Assembly (NCBI GenBank): GCA_946540365.1
Contig: CAMNIH010000121.1
Coordinates: 1-5,342, forward strand
Direction of reading: 5' to 3'
Length of the DNA stretch: 5,342 nt
Source: an uncultured Bacteroidales bacterium
GTDB lineage: Bacteria; Bacteroidota; Bacteroidia; Bacteroidales; P3
Of this stretch, positions 1 through 5,342 are shown one piece after another. The position numbers and the translations under genes were made by a program. The number at the start of each line of letters is the position of its first letter. Positions within the stretch are counted from its first letter, which is position 1. Below the pieces are notes generated by a model. It had not been told where the DNA came from and ran no database searches. It was given only the letters and a program-made list of their open reading frames with translations.

Positions 1-577
1 CGGGCACCTTCCATCCGCGGAACTCCGGCGGACGGGTGTACTCCGGCGGGGCCACCAGGCCGTCCTGGAACGAGTCCTCCAAGGCCGACTGCTCGTCGCC
101 GATCACCCCCGGCACCAGCCGTATCACTGCGTCGCAGATGACCGCCGTGGCCAACTCGCCCCCCGTGAGGACGTAGTCGCCAATGCTGATCTCCTTGGTG
201 ATGAAATGCTCCCGCACCCGCTCGTCGACCCCCTTGTAGTGGCCGCAGAGAATCATCAGGTTCTGTGCCAGCGACAGACTGTTGGCCATGGGCTGGCTCA
301 GCATCTCGCCGTCGGGAGCGGTATAGATGACGTCGTCGTAGTGGCGCTCCTTCTGCAACCCTTCGATGCAGTTGGCCAGCGGCTCCACGGCCATCACCAT
401 GCCGGCGGCACCCCCGTAGGGGTAGTCGTCCACCGACCCGTACTTGGTCAGCGAATAGTCGTGCAGGTCGTGGAAATGCACCTCGACGAGGCCCTTCTTC
501 TGGGCCCGCTTCAGGATGCTCTCCTCGAAGAACATGGTCATCATGTTCGGAAACAACGTCAGTATATCGATCCTCAT
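1..577 (-). CDS. trmD: tRNA (guanine-N1)-methyltransferase TrmD, 3' end cut by window edge
   Basis: TrmD methylates N1 of G37 in tRNAs that have G at position 36, using S-adenosylmethionine, and so prevents +1 frameshifting; it acts in the cytoplasm as a knotted SPOUT-class dimer. The frame opens with ATG at 577 ([10 protein letters not shown], the usual family N-terminus) and stays open to the left edge for 192 codons; the family is about 220-250 aa, so only the C-terminal tail is missing. Visible signatures are [11 protein letters not shown] (about residues 51-61), [11 protein letters not shown] (111-121) and [12 protein letters not shown] (132-143), which form the SAM-binding trefoil knot. 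R153 and D168 (in LEDSF) match the E. coli catalytic R154 and D169, followed by EYTRPPEF near 179-186. The family pattern GGGxGM reads GGAAGM here, a mild substitution. It starts 55 bp after the M23/LysM gene stop, across a tandem repeat, and may share that transcript. An AGAGG lies 3 nt before the ATG, rather close for a Shine-Dalgarno site. Confidence 0.97.
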   Translation of the reverse strand, partial: MRIDILTLFPNMMTMFFEESILKRAQKKGLVEVHFHDLHDYSLTKYGSVDDYPYGGAAGMVMAVEPLANCIEGLQKERHYDDVIYTAPDGEMLSQPMANSLSLAQNLMILCGHYKGVDERVREHFITKEISIGDYVLTGGELATAVICDAVIRLVPGVIGDEQSALEDSFQDGLVAPPEYTRPPEFRGWKVP

Positions 578-590
578 ACGCCTCTTTTCT

Positions 591-632
591 CTATAACCTC
601 TAACCTATAACCCCTAACCTATAACCCCTAAC
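591..632. repeat. Three tandem copies of a 14-bp unit between the M23/LysM gene and trmD
   Basis: On the plus strand the unit is CTATAACCCCTAAC at 605-618 and 619-632, with one T-for-C variant at 591-604. On the coding strand it reads GTTAGGGGTTATAG. The TAG stop codon of the upstream gene (635-633) continues the same phase, so the array abuts the stop codon directly. It fills 42 of the 55 bp between the two genes. No hairpin is evident, so it does not look like an intrinsic terminator. Function unknown. Confidence 0.95.
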
Positions 633-1868
633 CTACTTCACCTTCAGCTTCTGACCCACGCGCAGGGTACTGGTCTCCTTGATGCCGTTGAGCTTGCAGA
701 GCCGTCTCACCGTCGTGCCGTGGCGCTTGGCGATCTTGCCGAGGGTGTCGCCGCTGCGGACGGTGTAGGTGCTGGCACCTGCGCCGCCGCCCTTGCCGGA
801 TGAGCCCCCGGACACCCCCGCATTCTTCGAGGCGCTGCCGCTGACTTTCAGACGGTCGCCCGGATGCAGTACCTTGGTCTGCTTGATGCCGTTGAGCTGA
901 CAGAGGCGCTTCACCGTGGTGCCGTTGCGACGGGCGATCTTCTCCAGCGTGTCGCCCTGGCGCACACGATACCAGCCCGTGCTGCCGCTCCCCGACGTGC
1001 CCACGCTGCTGCCTCGGCTACCGCCCTTGGCCACCTTGCGGAACGACTTGGAGGTCAGCTCCAGCCGGTCGCTCACCAAGTCGTGTGTCGAGCAGTCGAT
1101 AACATCCTCGGGGTTGAGGGCGTTGCCCATGTAGCGCACCTCGAAGTGGAGGTGGCTGCCGAACGAACGGCCCGTATTGCCGCAGAGGCCTATCACCTCG
1201 CCGCTCTTCACCTGGTCTCCCACCGACACCAGCCGCTTCGACATGTGGGCGTAGTAGGTCTCCAGGCCGTTGGCATGGTGCAGGATCACCAGGTTGCCGT
1301 AGCTCTTGTTGAGCTTCGAGATGCGCACCACCCCGTCGAAGGCGGCATAGATGGGTTCGCCCGTGGGCTGCGCCAGGTCGAGGCCGTAGTGGAAACGGCG
1401 CCGGCGCGGCCCGTAGTGGCTCGTCGGACGCGCCGTCCACGGCGTCGGCCAGGTGAACTTATGCCCCGCCGCATCGTTGCGCAACTCTATGTATATCGGA
1501 TCGGTGATGGTGCTCACGTCGAACTTGGGCAGATGGATCATCATCGTGTCGAAGCCCTCCAGCAGGATCTCGTCCTCGCTCTCGGCTCCCTCGTCGTTCA
1601 GCGGGAAGGTCTCGGGCAGGTCGCTGTCCTCGTCGTCCTCGACCTCCGGTGTCTCGCGGAAGAAAGGCACCTGATACATCAGGTTCTCCTCCTCTTCCTC
1701 CTCCTCCGGTTCGGCCGGCACCCCCTTGTACTCCTCCTCGTCGTAGATAACCTCCAGGTTACCCACCTTGACCTCCTGCTTCTTCGGCTGCACAGGCGTC
1801 TGTGCCGACGCCGCCAGAGGCAGGGCCAACATACCAAAACACAATACGATACGGTCTATATATTTCAT
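633..1868 (-). CDS. Secreted M23 peptidase with two C-terminal LysM domains
   Basis: Probable periplasmic or cell-wall zinc endopeptidase that cuts peptidoglycan peptide cross-links and binds glycan through LysM. The 411-aa protein begins with a signal peptide (basic start, hydrophobic core about 7-20, likely cleavage ASA|QT after residue 22; no lipobox, so probably not a lipoprotein). Residues 42-104 form a very acidic low-complexity stretch with seven consecutive Glu at 55-61. The M23 (LytM) domain spans about 138-255: H160 and D164 (HYGLD) and H241 (HLH) are the zinc ligands and H208 (YYAHMS) the expected catalytic His, so the site looks intact, unlike the degenerate EnvC/NlpD activators. 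Two LysM domains follow at about 299-342 and 367-410, joined by Gly/Ser-rich linkers; they are close copies ([11 protein letters not shown] and [11 protein letters not shown]). The start at 1868 fits the signal peptide and the upstream promoter. The substrate bond is not deducible, and a role in division or cell separation is inference. Confidence 0.95.
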   Translation of the reverse strand: MKYIDRIVLCFGMLALPLAASAQTPVQPKKQEVKVGNLEVIYDEEEYKGVPAEPEEEEEEENLMYQVPFFRETPEVEDDEDSDLPETFPLNDEGAESEDEILLEGFDTMMIHLPKFDVSTITDPIYIELRNDAAGHKFTWPTPWTARPTSHYGPRRRRFHYGLDLAQPTGEPIYAAFDGVVRISKLNKSYGNLVILHHANGLETYYAHMSKRLVSVGDQVKSGEVIGLCGNTGRSFGSHLHFEVRYMGNALNPEDVIDCSTHDLVSDRLELTSKSFRKVAKGGSRGSSVGTSGSGSTGWYRVRQGDTLEKIARRNGTTVKRLCQLNGIKQTKVLHPGDRLKVSGSASKNAGVSGGSSGKGGGAGASTYTVRSGDTLGKIAKRHGTTVRRLCKLNGIKETSTLRVGQKLKVK

Positions 1869-1903
1869 GTAAGCGTTCTATTTTTGTATGCAAAAAAGTG
1901 ATG

Positions 1904-1911
1904 CAAAGATA
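1904..1911 (-). promoter_or_regulatory. Bacteroidetes-type promoter (-7 element) of the M23/LysM gene
   Basis: Read on the minus strand this is TATCTTTG, a full match to the Bacteroidetes primary-sigma consensus TAnnTTTG. It lies 35 bp before the ATG at 1868, implying a 5' leader of about 25-30 nt. No clear TTG is present at the expected -33 spacing of about 19-21 bp; that place is AT-rich (around TATATTCA), and a TTG occurs only 12 bp upstream, so the -33 element is weak. The start codon has no Shine-Dalgarno site but an A/T-rich leader, as is usual in this phylum. Confidence 0.75.
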
Positions 1912-1934
1912 CGAAGAATTTCCCAACCGTGAAT

Positions 1935-1965
1935 ATAAAAACTGTTAAACCTCCCCGAACGGAAG
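1935..1965 (-). terminator. Possible intrinsic terminator after the ABC transporter genes
   Basis: On the minus strand, 24 bp past the ATPase stop codon, CTTCC and GGGAG can pair around a 5-nt loop GTTCG with one G-U pair. A T-rich stretch with a run of five T follows about 10 nt later. The stem is short and the T run is not adjacent, so this is weak. Its place, before a clear promoter for the next gene, fits a transcription boundary. Confidence 0.3.
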
Positions 1966-1988
1966 CTCCTGGCGGCCTCCGACAGAGG

Positions 1989-2741
1989 TCAGCGGCCCGC
2001 CTCGTAGTCGAAGACCACCTGCCCGTCGGCCAGGTGGGTGGCCACCCCGTAGACGGTGGCGATGCGATCGGGCGTAAGTCCTTCGGCGATAGGGCCGTGG
2101 AAGAGCAGCCCCCCCTCGTGGAGCAGCAGCACGTCGTCGCAGTAGTGGAGGGCCAGGTTGAGGTCGTGGATGACGATGACGGTGGTCTTGGCGGCCTGCC
2201 GCAGCAGGCGCATCACCTCCTGCTGGTGGGCGATGTCGAGGTTGCTCACCGGCTCGTCCATCAGCAGCAGCGGCGTCCGCTGGGCCAGGGCCCTGGCGAT
2301 CATCACGCGCTGCAGCTCGCCGCCGCTCAGCTCCGCAGGCCGCGCCAGCCGCAGGTGCCACGTGCCGGTCTGGCGCATGCACTCCTCGACGATGTCCCAG
2401 TCGGCCTGGCTTTCGTTCTGCAAGTGGTGCTGGTAGGGGTTGCGCCCCATCAGCACGATCTCGAAGGCCGAGAAGTCGAAGTCGGTCTGCGTCTGCTGAC
2501 GCACGAAGGCCACCCGCTGGGCCAGCGCGCGCGCCCCGTAGTCGGCCACCGGACGCCCGTCGACCAGCACCCGTCCCCGCGTGGGCTGCAGCAGGCCGCC
2601 CATACAACGCAGCAGGGTCGTCTTGCCACAGCCGTTGGGCCCCATCACAGCCGTGATGCGACCCTCCGCCACCCGGGCGCTGACGCCGTCCAGAATACTG
2701 CGCCTGCCGAAACTGACATGTATATCTTCGAGTTCAATCAT
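1989..2741 (-). CDS. ABC importer ATP-binding protein, FecE/BtuD/FhuC type
   Basis: Cytoplasmic ATPase that powers uptake through the FecCD-type permease encoded just upstream. All ABC motifs are present in the 250-aa protein: Walker A GPNGCGKTT (34-42), Q-loop Q82 (VRQQ), signature LSGGE (138-142), Walker B LLLMDE (158-163), D-loop SNLD (166-169) and switch H192 (VIVIHDLN). Length is normal for the iron-siderophore/haem/cobalamin importer family (about 250-270 aa). The start at 2741 gives the typical beginning MIELEDIHVSFG. The gene follows the permease gene after a 140-bp gap filled by a tandem repeat, in which I see no promoter, so co-transcription is likely. The ligand cannot be told from the ATPase. 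Family assignment is firm; substrate is unknown. Confidence 0.95.
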   Translation of the reverse strand: MIELEDIHVSFGRRSILDGVSARVAEGRITAVMGPNGCGKTTLLRCMGGLLQPTRGRVLVDGRPVADYGARALAQRVAFVRQQTQTDFDFSAFEIVLMGRNPYQHHLQNESQADWDIVEECMRQTGTWHLRLARPAELSGGELQRVMIARALAQRTPLLLMDEPVSNLDIAHQQEVMRLLRQAAKTTVIVIHDLNLALHYCDDVLLLHEGGLLFHGPIAEGLTPDRIATVYGVATHLADGQVVFDYEAGR

Positions 2742-2752
2742 CTGTATCTATT

Positions 2753-2877
2753 CTACTTAACTACTTACCTACCGCCTACTTAACTACTTATCTACTTAAC
2801 TACTTACCTACTGTCTACTTACCTACTTATCTACTTAACTACTTATCTACTTACCTACTGTCTACTTAACTACTTAC
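2753..2877. repeat. Array of 16 short tandem units (13 of 8 bp, 3 of 7 bp) between permease and ATPase genes
   Basis: On the plus strand 13 units read CTACTTAN, with N being A, C or T, and three 7-bp units (CTACCGC at 2769-2775, CTACTGT at 2808-2814 and at 2855-2861) break the array. The 7-bp units start 39 and 47 bp apart. On the coding strand the unit is NTAAGTAG, so every copy carries TAA and TAG; because 8 is not a multiple of 3, the array closes all three frames on that strand. It fills nearly all of the gap, ending 4 bp from the permease stop codon and starting 11 bp before the ATPase start. Confidence 0.97.
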
Positions 2878-2881
2878 CCAC

Positions 2882-3865
2882 TCAATACCCCTTCTTGTTC
2901 TTGTACAGCAGGTAGATGAACAGCGGAGCCCCCACCATCGAGGTGAGGCTGCCGACGGGCAGCTCGCTGGGCCGCAGGATGGTGCGGGCCAGCGTGTCGC
3001 AGACGAGCACGAACAGAGCGCCACAGAGCATCGAGTAGGGCACCACCCTCCTGTTGTCCGGCCCCGCCACCAGGCGCACGGCATGGGGCACAATGAGGCC
3101 CACGAAGCCGATCACGCCGCACGAGCTGACGGCGAAGGCCACCATCAGGGTGGTGAAGAGCAGCAGCACCCGCTTCACCTTCTCCACCTCGACGCCCATG
3201 CTCTGGGCCGCCTCGCTGCCGGCCAGCAGCAGGTTCAGGTCGCGTCCGTGCCACAGCACCACGCCGATGCCCACCAGCGCCACCGGCGCCAGCACCGCCA
3301 CGTCGGTCCACGACGCCGAGCCGAACGAGCCCATGGTCCAGAAGATGATCGAGTCCATCTTCTCCTGGTTGAGCACCATCAGGAACGAGATGAGGGCCGA
3401 GATGAGCAGCGTCAGGCAGACGCCCGTCAGCAGCAGCGTGGTGGTGTGCATGCGGTTGCCGATCGAGGCGATGCGGTAGATGAAGAGCACCGTCAGCAGG
3501 GCCGCCGCCAGCGCCATGCCGCCCACGCCCCACAGCCAGGCCTCGAGGCCCAGCAGGATGGCCACGGCGGCGCCTAACGAGGCGCCGCTGCTGACGCCCA
3601 GCACGTAGGGATCCGTCAGCGGGTTGCGGAACACACTCTGGTAGGCGGCGCCGCAGACGCTCAGCACCGCGCCCACCAGCACGCTCAGCAGCACCCGCGG
3701 CAGGCGCAGGCGCCAGAAGATGGGCGAGTGCAGGATCTCGTCCCACGCAAAGTCGACGGCGCCGAACAGGCAGCTGCCCCCCATGGCCAGCAGCAACAGC
3801 ACTGCGAGACCCGCCACCACCCAGGGGTTGGCGCGCGACGACGACTTATAGGACTTATAGGGCAT
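2882..3865 (-). CDS. FecCD-family ABC importer permease (siderophore, haem or cobalamin type)
   Basis: Inner-membrane permease, acting as a homodimer, that moves a ligand brought by a periplasmic binding protein into the cytoplasm. The 327-aa length is typical. It is almost wholly hydrophobic, with roughly ten membrane segments; the first lies at about 15-35. Family motifs are visible: RLPR (54-57), CGAAYQSVFRNPLTDPYVLG (71-90), GFVGLIVPHAVRLVAG (253-268, the loop region that contacts the ATPase) and ELPVGSLTSMVGAPLF (301-316). The ATPase partner is the next gene downstream. No substrate-binding protein or TonB-dependent receptor is in the window; the upstream neighbour is dapB. The start is unusual: the ATG at 3865 lies inside a 9-bp tandem repeat, and the repeat encodes the N-terminal PYKSYK. 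The next Met (28) is inside the first membrane segment, so 3865 is the most credible ATG, though a GTG at residue 16 or 17 cannot be excluded. Confidence 0.94.
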   Translation of the reverse strand: MPYKSYKSSSRANPWVVAGLAVLLLLAMGGSCLFGAVDFAWDEILHSPIFWRLRLPRVLLSVLVGAVLSVCGAAYQSVFRNPLTDPYVLGVSSGASLGAAVAILLGLEAWLWGVGGMALAAALLTVLFIYRIASIGNRMHTTTLLLTGVCLTLLISALISFLMVLNQEKMDSIIFWTMGSFGSASWTDVAVLAPVALVGIGVVLWHGRDLNLLLAGSEAAQSMGVEVEKVKRVLLLFTTLMVAFAVSSCGVIGFVGLIVPHAVRLVAGPDNRRVVPYSMLCGALFVLVCDTLARTILRPSELPVGSLTSMVGAPLFIYLLYKNKKGY

Positions 3866-3898
3866 ATAGGACTTATAGGGCTTATAGGGGATTATAGG
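3844..3898. repeat. 9-bp tandem repeat across the dapB-permease junction and into the permease gene
   Basis: The core TATAGG (plus strand) recurs at 3847, 3856, 3865, 3874, 3883 and 3893, a period of 9 with one step of 10; the fullest unit is ACTTATAGG. On the coding strand this is CCTATAAGT. About 33 bp lie between dapB and the permease ATG, and about 22 bp lie inside the permease gene, where the 9-bp period keeps the frame and encodes Pro-Tyr-Lys-Ser-Tyr-Lys. The ATG itself comes from a variant unit, CCTATATG instead of CCTATAAG. Confidence 0.93.
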
Positions 3899-3904
3899 CC
3901 CTTG

Positions 3905-4576
3905 TCAGGCCAGCACGTCTTTCATGGTGTACACACCCGGCTGGGCCTGGGCCAGCCACTCGGCGGCCACCACGGCCCCCTGGGCCAGGCCCGCGCGGCT
4001 GTGGGCCTCGTGGGTCAGCGTGAGGGTGTCGATCGCACTGTCGTAGACCACGCTATGGGTGCCCGGCACCTCACCCTCGCGGAATGAGGCGATGGGCACC
4101 TCCGCCGCCGTCCGCCCGCCGCAGGCCACGATCTGCTGCTGCAGCGTGATGGCCGTGCCGCTCGGCGCGTCGAGCTTGTGGATATGGTGGGTCTCGCTGA
4201 TGCTCGCCGTGTAGGGCCGACGCGCCATGAGGCGCGCCAGCTGCTCGTTGAGGGCGAACATGATGTTCATGCCGAGACTGAAGTTGGTGGCCGTCAGCAG
4301 GCGCCCCCCGCGCTCGCGGCAGAGGGCCGCCACCTCGTCGTAGCGGTCGTACCAGCCCGTGGTGCCGCACACCACCGGCACGTCGCGCTCCAGACAGCGC
4401 CGCACGTTGTCGGCCGCCGTGGCGGGGGTGGTGAACTCCACCGCCACCTCGCACTCCAGCCGCTCGGGCCAGGGGTCGTCCTTGTCCAGGCGGCACACAA
4501 CAGCATGGCCACGCTCCGAGGCGTATGCCTCGACAGCGTGGCCCATCTTGCCGTAGCCGATAATAGCTATCTTCAT
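3905..4576 (-). CDS. dapB: 4-hydroxy-tetrahydrodipicolinate reductase DapB
   Basis: DapB reduces the DapA product with NAD(P)H to tetrahydrodipicolinate, on the way to meso-diaminopimelate (peptidoglycan cross-links) and lysine; it is cytoplasmic. The 223-aa protein has the N-terminal dinucleotide-binding loop GYGKMG (7-12), EFTTP (47-51), CGTTGW (70-75) and TNFSLGMNI (97-105). The family signature THHIHKLDAPSGTA is at 129-142, in which H130 and K134 match the E. coli catalytic H159 and K163. It ends with HEAHSR (189-194) and a helix closing in MKDVLA. It is about 50 residues shorter than the E. coli enzyme (273 aa), chiefly in the N-terminal half, but no motif is lost, so it should be active. 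The start at 4576 is fixed by MKIAIIGYGKMG. It follows the enolase stop codon by 4 bp, so the two are almost surely co-transcribed. The downstream permease gene begins 39 bp later across a tandem repeat. Confidence 0.97.
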   Translation of the reverse strand: MKIAIIGYGKMGHAVEAYASERGHAVVCRLDKDDPWPERLECEVAVEFTTPATAADNVRRCLERDVPVVCGTTGWYDRYDEVAALCRERGGRLLTATNFSLGMNIMFALNEQLARLMARRPYTASISETHHIHKLDAPSGTAITLQQQIVACGGRTAAEVPIASFREGEVPGTHSVVYDSAIDTLTLTHEAHSRAGLAQGAVVAAEWLAQAQPGVYTMKDVLA

Positions 4577-4580
4577 GCGT

Positions 4581-5342
<762 letters not shown>

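Noticed and set aside
206..610. A 134-codon plus-strand frame opposite trmD
   Set aside because: The minus strand encodes TrmD with its SPOUT signatures, and this frame ends in the 14-bp repeat. Shadow frame.
591..632. Telomere or linear-replicon end because of TTAGGGG-like units
   Set aside because: Only three copies lie between two ordinary genes on a continuing chromosome-like segment; the likeness is chance.
864..1901. A 345-codon open frame on the plus strand across the M23/LysM gene
   Set aside because: It is antisense to a gene with clear domains, is rich in His, Arg, Val and Leu in the manner of GC-rich shadow frames, and has no recognisable motif. The minus-strand gene has the promoter and signal peptide.
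1929..2783. A 284-codon open frame on the plus strand across the ABC ATPase gene
   Set aside because: Low-complexity His/Gln/Val/Gly-rich translation opposite a gene with all ABC motifs; its end runs into the tandem repeat. Shadow frame.
2753..2877. A CRISPR array
   Set aside because: Units of 7-8 bp with no unique spacers are far too short; this is a simple tandem array with no cas genes nearby.
3890..3897. TATAAT on the minus strand resembling an E. coli -10 box before the permease gene
   Set aside because: It falls out of the 9-bp repeat, has no partner element, and Bacteroidota promoters use TAnnTTTG, which is not seen here.
3896..3915. A hairpin of GGCC arms around the dapB stop codon as a terminator
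   Set aside because: The stem is only 4 bp, it has no T run after it, and the next gene starts 39 bp on in the same direction.

Overview
The window is an ordinary stretch of chromosome from a high-GC member of the Bacteroidota, most likely order Bacteroidales. Three things suggest this: a textbook Bacteroidetes -7 promoter element (TATCTTTG) before the LysM peptidase gene, the general lack of strong Shine-Dalgarno sites, and the protein styles (short DapB, M23 peptidase with C-terminal LysM repeats of the RLCxLNGI type). Genus cannot be fixed by eye. Coding DNA is GC-rich, while the gaps between genes are AT-rich and mostly built of short tandem repeats.

All six genes lie on the minus strand, so transcription runs from right to left. 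In that order they are: the C-terminal ~60% of enolase (eno, cut by the right edge); dapB, 4 bp after it; a FecCD-type ABC importer permease; its ATPase partner; then, after a 120-bp gap holding a probable terminator and a good promoter, a secreted M23 peptidase with two LysM domains; and finally trmD, whose 3' end is cut by the left edge. Every gap is shorter than 150 bp and no stretch over 300 bp lacks a gene.

Functionally this is housekeeping: glycolysis (Eno), diaminopimelate/lysine synthesis (DapB), uptake of a siderophore, haem or cobalamin type ligand (permease plus ATPase, with no binding protein in view), cell-wall remodelling (M23/LysM) and tRNA m1G37 modification (TrmD). DapB supplies the DAP used in peptidoglycan, which the M23 enzyme is expected to cut, but nothing in the sequence ties the genes into one system.

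The most notable feature is in the junctions. Three of the five gene junctions carry three different short tandem repeats: 14 bp after the peptidase gene, 8 bp with a 7-bp spacer after the permease gene, and 9 bp after dapB. The 9-bp repeat runs into the permease gene, supplies its start codon and encodes its first residues. I found no evidence of a new defence, mobile or biosynthetic system, no RNA genes and no CRISPR.
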